Source: Haliea sp963974125 (GTDB lineage: Bacteria > Pseudomonadota > Gammaproteobacteria > Pseudomonadales > Halieaceae). From it: a DNA stretch of 64,000 nucleotides. Location of the stretch: assembly GCA_963974125.1 (NCBI GenBank), contig CAXBCH010000005.1, positions 62,001 through 126,000 on the forward strand, written 5' to 3'. Shown in pieces: positions 51,267 through 60,832 of the stretch. Both the position numbers and the translations under genes were made by a program. Under the pieces are notes generated by a model that saw nothing but the letters and a program-made list of their open reading frames with translations, was not told the origin of the DNA and searched no databases. Numbering within the stretch: the first letter of the stretch is position 1; each line of letters starts with the position of its first letter.

Positions 51267-53825
51267 ACCGAGCTGTCGCGATTGCCGCAGGCGAATTGTC
51301 CAAAGGTCGACCGGCTCCGGCAGACCGAGGTAGAAACCCTGGAACTTCTCACAGCCCATGGCTTGCAACTGCTCCAGCTGACCGACGCTTTCAACGCCCT
51401 CGGCGATCACCTCAAGGCCCAGACTGCGCCCCAGCTGCAGGGTAGCGGCGATGATCGCCCGGTCATTGCTGTCGGTGAGCAGGTCGCGCACGAACGAGTA
51501 GTCAATCTTGAGTTGGTACAGGGGCAGGCGCTTCAAATAGGCGAGGGAGGCGTAGCCAGTGCCGAAGTCATCCAGCGAGAAGCGTACCCCCAATGCAGCC
51601 AGGCGCTCCATGCGCAACACCGTATCGGCGACATCAGTTATCAGCATGCCCTCGGTCACTTCCAGCTCGATCAGGCTGGCGGGAAGCTTGTACTGACGAA
51701 TAGTGCGCTCGACCTCATCGACAAAATCTTCGTGACGAAACTGGCGGGGGCTGATGTTGATTGCCATGGTCAGATCCGCGAGCAGCGGCTCCGCTTGCCA
51801 ATCCCGCAAAATGCCGCAGGCCTGCTGCAAAACCCACTTCCCCAGCGGGATAATCAGGCCACTGGACTCGGCCACCGGGATGAACTCGCCGGGCGCGATC
51901 TCACCCAGCTCCGGGTGCTGCCAACGCAGCAGAATTTCGCCGCCAATGACCCGGTGGTCGCGATCCACCTGCGGCTGGAAATACAGCTCAAACTGGCCCT
52001 GCTCCAGCGCCTGCCGCAACGCCGCTTCTATTTTTACCCGACGGTCGACGCCAATCTGCATGGCCGGGTCGAAGAAGCGCACGCTCATGGCGCCCTCCTG
52101 ACGGGCACCTGACAGTGCCAGCTCGGAGTTGCGCAGCAAGGTACTGGCATCGGCGCTTGAATCGCTGAACATGCTGATCCCGACCGAAAACGACATGGTC
52201 TGGTTCGTGTCCGTCAACCGGAAGGGTTCGCTCAGGGAGGCGGTGAGTGCGCTGACCCAGCGCCGTGCATCCAGCACCGCGGTGTCGCGATCGCCGCTCA
52301 GGTCGGTCAGGACGATGGTGAAGTCGTCGGGACCGATACGCGCTGCAACGTCTGCTTTCGTCACCAGCGCGGAGATACGCGCCGCGACCTGGCGCAGCAA
52401 CTCATCGCCGGCTGCAAAGCCGAAAGTCTCGTTTACCAGCCCGAACGCGGTCAGGTCGAGGGTGACCACCGCTCCCTCCAGCCCGGTGCGCTGGGCGCTG
52501 GCCAGGCCCTGGGACAGGCGCTCCAGCAGCAGGACACGGTTGGCGAGGCCGGTGATCATATCAAAATACTGGGCGTGGTTGAGCTCTTCCCGCAATTGCA
52601 GGTAGCTGCTGATATCCGTCGCCACACCGCAGAGCGCATAGATACGGCCCACGGGGTCGCGCAGCGGCAGTTTGATCGTGAGGAAAGTGCGGGAGTCACC
52701 CCCCTTGAGCGTCAATACCTCTTCTTCGGCGTAGCGTTCTCCCCGGGACAATACCCGCGTATCCACTTCGCGCTGGTGCTGCGCTGTCGCCGTGTCGTAG
52801 AGGTCCCGGTCAGTTGTACCGAGCACTGCGTCCGTATCCAGGCCGAACAGCTCACACTGTTTCCGATTGACGTAGCGATAGCGGTGATCAAGCCCCTTGG
52901 TATAAATGCAGGCATCAATATTATCGAGAATGGTTTCCAGCCGGGTCTCCGCCAACCTCAGTTCTGAAGACTTGACTGCCACCCTGCGCCGCAGCAGCCA
53001 GACCAGACACAGGGCCGAGGCCAACAGCAGCAGGCCGACACCTGCCAGGGGGTAGAACCAGCCTGGCAGGGTGGGCTCGTCGTCACGCACTCCCCAGCGC
53101 GCCAGTATCTGGTAATACACAGAGTCCGGCTGCGCCTGCCAGGCGCCAAGATACTGGTCCAGAGTCTCCAGTACGCCGCCTTCCAGCCCCTGGCGCCCGG
53201 CAAAGTACAGGCGCGATGGCTGGAACAGCACCGGGGTCACGTAAAACCCCAGGTCACGGGCCCGCTGATCACCGAACAGATGGTTGGCGGCCACCACGTC
53301 GGCGCGGCCGTCTCGTACCGCCTGGAACCCCTGTTCGAACGACTGCACCGCAACCCAGCTCACCCGCAGCTCGAAGCTCTGCACCAGGTTGGCCAGGTAA
53401 GCCTGCTGTACGGATCCTTCCAGCACCGCGATGCGCAGGCCATCCAGGTCCAGCAGGCTGGCGACATTGATCGCCGCCGAGCTGTACAACTGGGACCAGC
53501 TGCGCAATACCGGTGTCTGGTGAAAGCCGAAATCAAGATCGCGGACATCGTTGATGGCGACATCCGGCATCAGGTCAATCTGGCCCGCGCGCAACAATTC
53601 GAGACAGCTGTTCCAGCCACAGGACACCGGCTCCAGCACCCAATCCTCGCGCTCGGCAATCTGCTGCAGCAGATCACCAAAGATTCCGGATGCGCGGCCT
53701 TCCAGCATCAGCAGCTTCGGCGGATTCTGGTACACCCCCACCCGCAGTTGCTTGACGGTTTGCGCCTCGGCGACGCCCGTCAGCAGGCAGGCCAGCACCA
53801 GCACCCAACCTCGCCAGCTCGCCAT
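51255..53825 (-). CDS. Periplasmic-sensor PAS-GGDEF-EAL c-di-GMP phosphodiesterase
   Basis: 856 aa in order: signal peptide (1-21), periplasmic SBP_bac_3 sensor (about 25-245), one membrane helix (about 258-278), PAS (about 295-410), GGDEF (about 420-580) and EAL (about 600-850). The cyclase motif is degenerate, GPDDF (498-502) instead of GGDEF, so that domain is probably inactive or regulatory. The EAL domain keeps E630 (EILLRW), N690 (INISPRQF), ELEVTE, DDFGTGY (752-758), K773 and AEGVE, so c-di-GMP breakdown is expected. ATG 53825 shares one base with the stop of the upstream GGDEF gene. Confidence 0.9.
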   Translation of the reverse strand: MASWRGWVLVLACLLTGVAEAQTVKQLRVGVYQNPPKLLMLEGRASGIFGDLLQQIAEREDWVLEPVSCGWNSCLELLRAGQIDLMPDVAINDVRDLDFGFHQTPVLRSWSQLYSSAAINVASLLDLDGLRIAVLEGSVQQAYLANLVQSFELRVSWVAVQSFEQGFQAVRDGRADVVAANHLFGDQRARDLGFYVTPVLFQPSRLYFAGRQGLEGGVLETLDQYLGAWQAQPDSVYYQILARWGVRDDEPTLPGWFYPLAGVGLLLLASALCLVWLLRRRVAVKSSELRLAETRLETILDNIDACIYTKGLDHRYRYVNRKQCELFGLDTDAVLGTTDRDLYDTATAQHQREVDTRVLSRGERYAEEEVLTLKGGDSRTFLTIKLPLRDPVGRIYALCGVATDISSYLQLREELNHAQYFDMITGLANRVLLLERLSQGLASAQRTGLEGAVVTLDLTAFGLVNETFGFAAGDELLRQVAARISALVTKADVAARIGPDDFTIVLTDLSGDRDTAVLDARRWVSALTASLSEPFRLTDTNQTMSFSVGISMFSDSSADASTLLRNSELALSGARQEGAMSVRFFDPAMQIGVDRRVKIEAALRQALEQGQFELYFQPQVDRDHRVIGGEILLRWQHPELGEIAPGEFIPVAESSGLIIPLGKWVLQQACGILRDWQAEPLLADLTMAINISPRQFRHEDFVDEVERTIRQYKLPASLIELEVTEGMLITDVADTVLRMERLAALGVRFSLDDFGTGYASLAYLKRLPLYQLKIDYSFVRDLLTDSNDRAIIAATLQLGRSLGLEVIAEGVESVGQLEQLQAMGCEKFQGFYLGLPEPVDLWTIRLRQSRQLGSAR

Positions 53826-54790
53826 CACCGCTGTGTGTCACCCCGTTTACGCTGGTACATCAGGGCATCACCCTCGGCCAGCAGCGCATCGAGATCTTCG
53901 TGCTTGTTCGCATCGTAGCGAACTACCCCATAAGAGAAGGCAACCGCGTAGTCGAGTTTCAGGGCCTGGTTATGCTCGGCAACCACTTCCCGAAACCGCT
54001 TCATTACGCTGCCGACCTCCTCGTCGCTGGCATCATTCAGCAACACCACGAACTCATCACCACCCAGCCGGGCAACGATGTCGGAATCCCGGCTCACCTT
54101 CAACAGTGCAGTAGCGAAGAACTTCAGCACCCGATCCCCCTCGGCATGACCAAAGCGGTCGTTAATGGGCTTGAACCGGTTCAGGTCAATGAATACCAGG
54201 GTCAGCGGAAAGTCCTTGCGCCGTGACATGCGCAGGGCCTGGCCGGCGATGAGAAAGAAGCCGCGACGATTGTTGATGGCGGTTAACTCGTCCAGGGTGG
54301 CCATTTCCATGGCCTGCATTTCATGCTCCACGAGAGTAGCGAGGTCCCGCAGAATCAGCAGCTCGCGGGAGCCAAATTGGCGCGCCTTGTGATCAATGAT
54401 GCAGACTGTACCCAGCACACTCCCGTCCAGATATCGGATTGGGTAGCCCGCATAAAAGCGTATGCCTGGCCCGCCGATGACCAGTGGATTATCGGCAAAG
54501 CGGGGATCGAGCAGAGTATCTTCGACTACCAGAGCACCATCGCCGTTGATAGCGTGGCCGCAGAAAGAAATATCCCGCGGGGTTTCCGTCGCGTCCAGCC
54601 CCTGGCGCGATTTGAACCACTGGCGGTCAGTGTCTACCAGGCTTACCAGCGCAATCGGTACGTCGAAGACATGCTTCGCCAGGCGGGTAAGCCGGTCAAA
54701 ACGCTCCTCGGGCTTGCTATCGAGAATATTGAGTGACCTCAGCGTCTCCAAGCGAGCGGAATCGTTGTCTGGTATGGCGGCCGACTGCAT
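53825..54790 (-). CDS. GAF-GGDEF diguanylate cyclase
   Basis: 321 aa: an N-terminal GAF domain (about 20-165; LVSLVDTDRQWFKSRQGLD, SFCGHAI, FYAGYPIR) and a GGDEF domain with intact ARLGGDEFVVLL. The GGDEF domain synthesises c-di-GMP; GAF senses a small ligand or redox cue. The start at ATG 54790 has GGGAGAG upstream. It overlaps the EAL gene by one base (TGATG), so synthesis and degradation enzymes are translated together. Confidence 0.9.
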   Translation of the reverse strand: MQSAAIPDNDSARLETLRSLNILDSKPEERFDRLTRLAKHVFDVPIALVSLVDTDRQWFKSRQGLDATETPRDISFCGHAINGDGALVVEDTLLDPRFADNPLVIGGPGIRFYAGYPIRYLDGSVLGTVCIIDHKARQFGSRELLILRDLATLVEHEMQAMEMATLDELTAINNRRGFFLIAGQALRMSRRKDFPLTLVFIDLNRFKPINDRFGHAEGDRVLKFFATALLKVSRDSDIVARLGGDEFVVLLNDASDEEVGSVMKRFREVVAEHNQALKLDYAVAFSYGVVRYDANKHEDLDALLAEGDALMYQRKRGDTQR

Positions 54791-54934
54791 GTTTCTCTCC
54801 CTGGATGCCCAGAGTATGGCCACTAATTGCCGGGCTGGCAAAAACTGTTGAACCGATCGCACCGATCGGGTTTGCCACCTTGCTCCGGGGCACTACACTA
54901 GCGCCTCCAACCCCCGGCTTCGCGGAGACCACGC

Positions 54935-55435
54935 ATGCAACCAGACATTCAAGACCTTGCGGCACAGGTATCCGCTCTGCGTGACATAGAGGCCATCAGG
55001 ACCCTGAAGTTCCGCTACCTCAACGCCTGCGACGACAAGCAGCCAGACCTGGTGCGGGACTGCTTCGCGCCCGGCCGGGTCGATATCAATTTTGGCCATA
55101 TCGGGAAATTCGACGATCGCGAAGCCTTTGTCGCGGTGTTCGTCGAGCTGGGCTGCCACGACCACATCGTCGACATGCATCACGCGGAAAACATGATCGT
55201 CGACCTTACCGGTTCCGATTCAGCCACTGCGCGAGTCGGGCTGCGCTTCCACAGTATCAATACCCGCGACCGGACCAGCGTGCAACTGGGCGGTCACTAT
55301 TTCGACGAGTACCGGCGTCGCGACGACCAGTGGCTGATTACTGCCAGCCGGTTCCTGGTGCGCTCGGCGCTGATCAAGGATTTCTCCGGAGATTGCGAAA
55401 AAGTGGTCTGGGCCGGCAATACCATGCCCGCCTGA
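54935..55435 (+). CDS. NTF2-like (SnoaL-type) protein
   Basis: 166-aa cone-fold protein of the SnoaL/NTF2-like superfamily. Helices DIEAIRTLKFRYLNACDDK lead into strand-rich repeats with RVDINFGHIGKFDDREAFV, HIVDMHHAENMIVDLTG and GGHYFDEYRRRDDQWLITAS. Such proteins act as dehydratases, isomerases or ligand binders on steroid-like or polyketide substrates; none can be assigned here. GGAGA lies seven bases before the ATG. It is flanked by c-di-GMP genes without obvious functional link. Confidence 0.8.
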   Translation: MQPDIQDLAAQVSALRDIEAIRTLKFRYLNACDDKQPDLVRDCFAPGRVDINFGHIGKFDDREAFVAVFVELGCHDHIVDMHHAENMIVDLTGSDSATARVGLRFHSINTRDRTSVQLGGHYFDEYRRRDDQWLITASRFLVRSALIKDFSGDCEKVVWAGNTMPA

Positions 55436-55462
55436 GAGGCTACGCTGGCAGGCCTGCGCCCG

Positions 55463-56482
55463 CTACCCGGACCTGGCCTTGTTTGCCCGCTTCTCTTCGT
55501 ACATGGCCTTGTCGGCAATCTCACGCAACGTGCCGGTACTTTCACTGTCGTCAGGGAACAGTGCAAGGCCGACACTGGCTCCGACCGAATAGGTGGCCCC
55601 CGCGTGGGTAAAGGGCTCGCGCAGGGCTGCGCGGAGCTTGCGCACAACGCCGGCGGCGGCGGCGGCGGCGCGGTCGACCACGGGAGAAATGACCAGGGCA
55701 AACTCGTCACCGCCCACCCTCGCCACCGTGTCCGATTGCCTCACCATGACAGCCAGCCGGATTGCCTGGGTGCGCAGGGCAAAATCCCCGATGGCATGGC
55801 CGTGCTGGTCGTTCAGCGCTTTCAGGCCATCGACATCGACGGCAATCACGGCGAAACGCTGCCGCAGTCGCTTGCTCTGATCGGCAGCGTGCTGCAGGCG
55901 GTCCTCGAACAGCGCTCGATTGCACAGGCCGGTCAGCGAATCCCGGGTTGCGCGCACGAACAGTTCCTGCTGCGAATAACGAGCGGCATTGAACATTGCC
56001 GCCGCAATCAACTCGGTCATGTAGGACAGGATGCGGCCGGCAGCAGGGCCGAAGGCGGAGGGGCTTGCGGACAGTACTTTCAGTACTCCGACTGTTTCAC
56101 CTTCATGAAACAGCGGCGCCACCAGCATCGACCGCAAGCCCACTTTTCTGCAGGCGTCACGGTCAACCCTGGCGTCTGTTTCCGAATCCTCGCAATAGAG
56201 CAAACGCCCCAGTTCGACACACGTCCCCGAGATGCTGGTCGCGCGGTCGATGCGCATGCCCTGGAACTGCAGCACCGAGCCGCTGACCGCCCGATAGACC
56301 ATTTCATCGCCTTCGGCCAGTTCTACCGCGGCGCCTTCCGCATCGGTGAGGAGCTGGGTTTCACGGGCGACAAACGCAATCACGGCGTCGAAGTCGATTC
56401 CGAGCTTGATCATCCCGGTTTGCACCCGAATGATCTCGTCGAGCTGGGACCGACTGAGCAAGGCGGCTCCAGAAGTGGGCAT
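55463..56482 (-). CDS. GAF-GGDEF diguanylate cyclase
   Basis: 339 aa. GAF domain about 20-170 (AAVELAEGDEMVYRAVSGS, SISGTCVELGRLLYCEDS, MLVAPLFHEGETVGVLKV), then GGDEF with intact VARVGGDEFALVI and DSLTGLCNRALFEDRL. Expected to be an active c-di-GMP cyclase. GGGGAAAG precedes ATG 56482. It has its own transcription unit, 27 bp from the convergent NTF2-like gene, and is the third GGDEF protein within 5.3 kb. Confidence 0.9.
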   Translation of the reverse strand: MPTSGAALLSRSQLDEIIRVQTGMIKLGIDFDAVIAFVARETQLLTDAEGAAVELAEGDEMVYRAVSGSVLQFQGMRIDRATSISGTCVELGRLLYCEDSETDARVDRDACRKVGLRSMLVAPLFHEGETVGVLKVLSASPSAFGPAAGRILSYMTELIAAAMFNAARYSQQELFVRATRDSLTGLCNRALFEDRLQHAADQSKRLRQRFAVIAVDVDGLKALNDQHGHAIGDFALRTQAIRLAVMVRQSDTVARVGGDEFALVISPVVDRAAAAAAGVVRKLRAALREPFTHAGATYSVGASVGLALFPDDSESTGTLREIADKAMYEEKRANKARSG

Positions 56483-56600
56483 TACTTTCCCCGCTTTATG
56501 GCTTCAATACTTTTACTCTCGAACGAGCGACAACCTGACGGGAATCATACCAAGCCGTGTCGGCAGGACAACCGGGTGCAGCCCGGGGGCCGGGTCGCCG

Positions 56601-59030
56601 TCAGCGCCGCGCCATGAGGTTGGGGTGCAGGAACGCGAACTGGCCGGAGCCGTGGCCGTTGTTGATCTCGATGCGGCCAAATATTGGCTCCGGAACGGCC
56701 ATATTTGACTCCGTGCCATGCCGTACACGCTCCTTGATATGCGCATACAGGTCGTTGTCAAACAGGACACCCGTGTTCTGGTTGAGCAAACCCACCAGGG
56801 CCTTGGTGAATACCGAGTGGTTGCCCGCACCGCCATCCGGCACCGGCACTACGCCACCGGAGGTCAGCACCGTCCGGGCCCGGTTCTGCAGGTAGAATTT
56901 CAGGTTCTGTTCGATTTCATCCTGCCGCAGCTTGATGCCCCCGGAAGTGACGATGCCGCGCCCCGAGTAACAGGAATCGGCGATCACCAGCACATGGTTG
57001 GCCGGCAACATCGCCAGCCACCGGGCCAGGGCGCTGCTGGAGACGCCGTACATCTCCTGGGCACCCGGCGACGCCGAGGTCGCGTCAACGCCCATCCAGT
57101 AACTGTCAGTGCCATCTTCCGAGCCGTGACCTGCGTAATAAATCAGCAGAGAATCCTCCGGCATGAGGGTTTCCTTGAGCGCTTCCACCCGGCGGAAGAT
57201 ATCCCCGCGGGTGGCGTCCAGCAGCAGCTCTGACTGGAACCGGTAACGCTGGGTGAGTACCTCGTGCACGGCGCGGGCATCGTTGTGGGCGAAACTGAGT
57301 TGGCGCAAATGCTGGTAGTTGTTGTTGCCGATCACCAGGGCGTGGAACTTGCCGAGCTTGATATCCCCGGGAATCCGGATGCGGGAGGTATCCGGCAGCG
57401 GCTCCAGCACACTGCGGGTCGCGACCTGCAGGTTCCACTGCTCGCGCAGCTGGGCGACTTCGCGCTGGTAACGCCTCGCTTCCGCGTCCACTTCCGCCAG
57501 CCGGGCTTCCTGCCGTGCGAGCGTCGCATCGCGCTCGTCCAGTTGTCGGCGCAGTTGCTCCAGCTCCGCACTGCGGCCTGATTCCCCGCGATCAGCCGCA
57601 GCCAGGGCCGCGGCCAGCCGATCGCGCTCACTGCGGGCCAGCGCCACGGCGGTCTGCAGGGTTTCCCGTTCGCCGGCGGCCGCGGTCTCCTGCTGGCGCA
57701 ATTTGACCAGGGCCGATTCGGTCTGGGCCAGCCTGGCTTCCGCTTTCTGGCGCTCATCAAGCGCTGTCGCCAGCTCATCACGCAGGGTGCGGGCCTCCGC
57801 CTGCTTGCTGTCCAGGGCGCCCTGGAGGGCTGCAATCTGCTCGCGGCTGGCGGCCAGTGCCTCTGCCTGCCGCGCCCGCTCCGCGGCCAGTTGGCGGGCT
57901 TCTTCCCGGGCCCGGGCACTGCTGTCCGCGGCGTCCCGCAACGCCGCGAGCTGGGCGTCCATTTCGGCAACAGCCTGCCGGGCGGCCTCTGCCTCGGTTG
58001 CCAGCCCCGCGCGCTGGCGTTGCAGGGCGGCAAGCTCCTGGTCCCTCGCGGACAGCGCATTGCGGGCCTCCGCCAGCTCCAGCTCCGACATGGCGGAGAC
58101 CCGCTCCAGTTCGCCCTGCAAGCGCCGGTTTTCCAGCTCTACCTGACGCACACTTGCGACCAGGGTTGCCTGCCTGGCATCAAGCGTGGCTTCCAGGCTG
58201 TCGAGTTGGAACTGCTGATCCTCCAGACGCTGCTGCTTTTCCCGCAGCTCACGCTCCAGTGCCGCCACCCGGTCAGTGTCTGCCGGTGCCTGCCGATCGC
58301 GAGCATCCGCGAGCTGCTGCTGCAGGGCAGCCACCTCCGCGGAAGCGCCGAGCAGGGCATCGCGCCTCTCGACGAGCCCGGTCCGGGCTTCCGCCAGTTC
58401 CAGGCGCAGGGCATCGGCCTCCGCATTGCGGGTCCGCAACTGGCTGGTCAACTGCGCCACGCGCTGTTCCGCGGCGGTTCTTGCGGCCTCGGCGTCCGAG
58501 GCCAGCACCAGATCCTCGCCCAGCCCGGTGGCCTGTCGCCACAGGTTGGTTGCCAGCAGCGGGTCGCGCTCCACCCCGAGCCCGTTTTCATGCAGGTGGG
58601 CGAGCCGGCGCAGGGCGGTGACATCCCCCTGTTCGGCTGCCCGCTGGTACCAGGTCATCGCATCGCGGTAGCGGGGCTCCGCGAAGAGGTACTGGTAGAC
58701 CTCGCCAAGACGCGTTTGCGCGGCGGGGTCCCCCTCCTCCGCGAGAGGCAGGAAAAATGCCACCGAGGCGTCCGGTGTCGCCCGGTCATAGGCCGTGTAC
58801 TCGCCGCCCCGAAGTTCACACACTTTCGCGGTCACATGGGTCAATTGGCGTCGCTCGGGGTAGACGATGCCACCGAGGCGTCGCACCCGGGGTGGCAACA
58901 GGCAGGGAACAATATCGAATTCCTTCAGCTCTGCGGCGCGACTGGCGACATCGCCTTCAGGTGCCTGGGCATTACCACTGGCTGCCACCGCAATCAGGCC
59001 TGCCAATAAACAACTCTGGATGGTTTTCAT
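56601..59030 (-). CDS. Exported coiled-coil protein with C-terminal caspase-like (C14) domain
   Basis: 809 aa. Signal peptide (1-22), a Cys-containing N-terminal domain (about 25-95), Sel1-like repeats (about 97-170), a very long Gln/Glu/Arg/Ala-rich coiled coil (about 180-540), and a C14 caspase domain (about 558-800). The caspase core shows ALVIGNNNY, AHNDARAVHEVL, the catalytic His in YYAGHGSEDG (H635) and the catalytic Cys in ADSCYSGRG (C687), so proteolysis is likely, probably after Arg/Lys as in metacaspases. ATG 59030 is preferred: the frame is open to 59468 but that part overlaps the kinase gene. AGGAGGG lies upstream; 55 bp separate it from the kinase gene. Confidence 0.9.
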   Translation of the reverse strand: MKTIQSCLLAGLIAVAASGNAQAPEGDVASRAAELKEFDIVPCLLPPRVRRLGGIVYPERRQLTHVTAKVCELRGGEYTAYDRATPDASVAFFLPLAEEGDPAAQTRLGEVYQYLFAEPRYRDAMTWYQRAAEQGDVTALRRLAHLHENGLGVERDPLLATNLWRQATGLGEDLVLASDAEAARTAAEQRVAQLTSQLRTRNAEADALRLELAEARTGLVERRDALLGASAEVAALQQQLADARDRQAPADTDRVAALERELREKQQRLEDQQFQLDSLEATLDARQATLVASVRQVELENRRLQGELERVSAMSELELAEARNALSARDQELAALQRQRAGLATEAEAARQAVAEMDAQLAALRDAADSSARAREEARQLAAERARQAEALAASREQIAALQGALDSKQAEARTLRDELATALDERQKAEARLAQTESALVKLRQQETAAAGERETLQTAVALARSERDRLAAALAAADRGESGRSAELEQLRRQLDERDATLARQEARLAEVDAEARRYQREVAQLREQWNLQVATRSVLEPLPDTSRIRIPGDIKLGKFHALVIGNNNYQHLRQLSFAHNDARAVHEVLTQRYRFQSELLLDATRGDIFRRVEALKETLMPEDSLLIYYAGHGSEDGTDSYWMGVDATSASPGAQEMYGVSSSALARWLAMLPANHVLVIADSCYSGRGIVTSGGIKLRQDEIEQNLKFYLQNRARTVLTSGGVVPVPDGGAGNHSVFTKALVGLLNQNTGVLFDNDLYAHIKERVRHGTESNMAVPEPIFGRIEINNGHGSGQFAFLHPNLMARR

Positions 59031-59085
59031 AAAGCTCGTTCCCTCCTGGTACTGAAGCGGGTACATCGGGCCCGGGGCCGTGGAG

Positions 59086-60564
59086 TCAGGGCAGCATACC
59101 CTCGGGCAAATCCTTGCATCCGGCGACCACGCCCGGGTTGGACACCTTCTCGGCCAGGGCGGGCAACAGCCCCGCCAGGACCGGGTTATGGGCATTGATC
59201 GCGACACCGCGACAGGCAAGATCCAGTGCCTCGCGCGGGCGCTCCATCTCAGCCAGCCTCTGTACCGGCTCTTCATAGGCGGCCGCCAGCTGCAACATGC
59301 CGCTGGCGGCGGCACGCTTGCTGGCTTCGTCGGGGGCCTGGCGCAACACCAGGTCATACACCCATTTCGCCGAGCTGGTGCTGCCGTGCAGGAAGTAGCT
59401 ACCGCGATCGAATTCATCCTTCGCGTACGCCGAGTCGGCCATTGCGATGTTCTGCGCACCCTGCTCAAGCCACAGCGTCACCTGTTCCGCGTCGACAGAT
59501 GAGTCACCCGTGTCCCGGTATTGCACCAGCATCTCATCGATAAAACGTTGCTCCGGCGAAGCACGATACGCCTGCCAGCTGCCGACGGCGACTCCCGAAA
59601 CCAGCAGCAGGGCGGTCAACGCAATCCAGGGAGCAGCACTGCGAGAGCGGGTCACGGGGCCAAAGCTGGCGAGAAACTCCTGGGCATGGGGCGTGCGTTC
59701 ACGGCGCCGATGGGCGAGGCATTTCAGCAGCGCCTGCCATTGCGCCTGGCGCAGGCCCTGGGGGCGCTCTACTGGCAGCTCGTTGCTGCGGGCATCAATT
59801 GCGCGGGCACCATCGAACGGGTGGCGCCCGGTGAGCAGCAGGTAGGCCACGCAGCCCAGGGCGTAAATGTCATCACGTCGGTCAGGAGACTGGCCCTCGA
59901 ACATCTCACAACTGGCGTATTGCGGCGTGAGAGCCAGCAGCGCATCGCCGTCGAAACGCGTAGTGTTCTGGGTCGCCAGCGCCTCGTCCAGCGTGCGTGC
60001 GATACCAAGATCCAGGACTTTGACCTCGTTGTCATCCGTGAGAAAGACATTACCGGGCTTGAAGTCCGAGTGCACCACGCCGTGATCGTGCATGTAGGCC
60101 AGCGCCTCACCGCAACCCTGAATGATATGCCACGCCTGGTCCCAGGGCAGGCCCTCACGATGTTTGCGCAGGAACTCGTCCAGCGGTTCTCCGCGCATGT
60201 ATTCCATGACCATGAAGACGATGTCGCCATCGCGATCGAAGTGGTAGACACCGACGATATTCGGGTGGTTGAGCTGGCGGGAGTTGTTGACTTCGCGGCG
60301 CAGTGAGGTCAACGCCTGGGGGTGATCCTTGAAGCTGTCACCGAGCACCTTGATCGCAACGTAGGGATTGGAGTCCTCCAGCTCCCGGTCAATCGCCAGG
60401 AAGACCTTGCTCATGCCACCGGCGCCGAGCATGCGCTGGAGCACAAAACGATCCCGCAACACCGTCCCCGGGGCAGGTGCCTGCGACTGCAATGGATCCA
60501 GCTCAGTGACGTCCCCGGCCAAATCGCCCCGGACTGTCACCTCGTACGTTTCATTCACGGGCAT
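59086..60564 (-). CDS. Ser/Thr protein kinase, single-pass membrane, non-RD type
   Basis: 492 aa. Hanks-type kinase domain (about 40-300): G-loop LGAGGMSKVF, Lys in YVAIKVL, catalytic HSDFKPGN (residues 165-172; Ser where RD kinases have Arg), DLG in place of DFG (185-187), then TPQYASCEM. A membrane helix (312-330, APWIALTALLLVSGVAVGSW) leads to a 160-residue helical C-terminal domain, outside the cytoplasm if orientation is usual. It is the first gene of a two-gene operon with the exported caspase protein. Start ATG 60564; the ribosome site is weak. Confidence 0.92.
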   Translation of the reverse strand: MPVNETYEVTVRGDLAGDVTELDPLQSQAPAPGTVLRDRFVLQRMLGAGGMSKVFLAIDRELEDSNPYVAIKVLGDSFKDHPQALTSLRREVNNSRQLNHPNIVGVYHFDRDGDIVFMVMEYMRGEPLDEFLRKHREGLPWDQAWHIIQGCGEALAYMHDHGVVHSDFKPGNVFLTDDNEVKVLDLGIARTLDEALATQNTTRFDGDALLALTPQYASCEMFEGQSPDRRDDIYALGCVAYLLLTGRHPFDGARAIDARSNELPVERPQGLRQAQWQALLKCLAHRRRERTPHAQEFLASFGPVTRSRSAAPWIALTALLLVSGVAVGSWQAYRASPEQRFIDEMLVQYRDTGDSSVDAEQVTLWLEQGAQNIAMADSAYAKDEFDRGSYFLHGSTSSAKWVYDLVLRQAPDEASKRAAASGMLQLAAAYEEPVQRLAEMERPREALDLACRGVAINAHNPVLAGLLPALAEKVSNPGVVAGCKDLPEGMLP

Positions 60565-60832
60565 CTGTCTCGCACCATGGGCCCGCCTGTAGCGCCCGAC
60601 AACACAGGCAGTCTTTAATACTAGCTCAGAGTCACCGGTAGCGAAAGGTCGCTTCGTTGGACCGGGATTATCTGCCGCCGACTTGCGCTGCTCCCAAACA
60701 GGAGTAAACTCTTTTGAACTATATCAATTAAAAGCGAATACTGCTCGTCGGTGGCTGGCTTCATTGCAGTTTGACATTGCCGGCAACGCCATTTGTCTAC
60801 GCAACTTTTACGTTCAAGGGGAAGGGCGAAAA
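60565..60832. other. Divergent region, kinase-caspase operon / autotransporter
   Basis: 268 bp with no gene. Rightward it contains a reasonable sigma70-type promoter (60714-60742, separate entry) and a second good -35, TTGACA at 60771-60776, without a convincing -10. Leftward, a TATTAA stretch near 60616-60621 is a possible -10 for the kinase gene. A 40-bp AT-rich patch surrounds 60710-60745. Confidence 0.4.
60714..60742 (+). promoter_or_regulatory. Probable promoter of the autotransporter gene
   Basis: TTGAAC (60714-60719), 17-bp spacer, AATACT (60737-60742): each hexamer matches four of six consensus bases and the spacing is optimal. Transcription would begin near 60750 and leave a leader of about 80 bases before ATG 60833. 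Confidence 0.45.

Noticed and set aside
59031..59468. In-frame upstream extension of the caspase protein
   Set aside because: It lies within the kinase gene in another frame, and a signal peptide begins exactly at ATG 59030.
60771..60799. Second promoter, TTGACA at 60771-60776, for the autotransporter
   Set aside because: The -35 is perfect but hexamers 16-18 bp downstream (TTGTCT, TGTCTA, GTCTAC) match the -10 poorly; the 60714-60742 pair is better.
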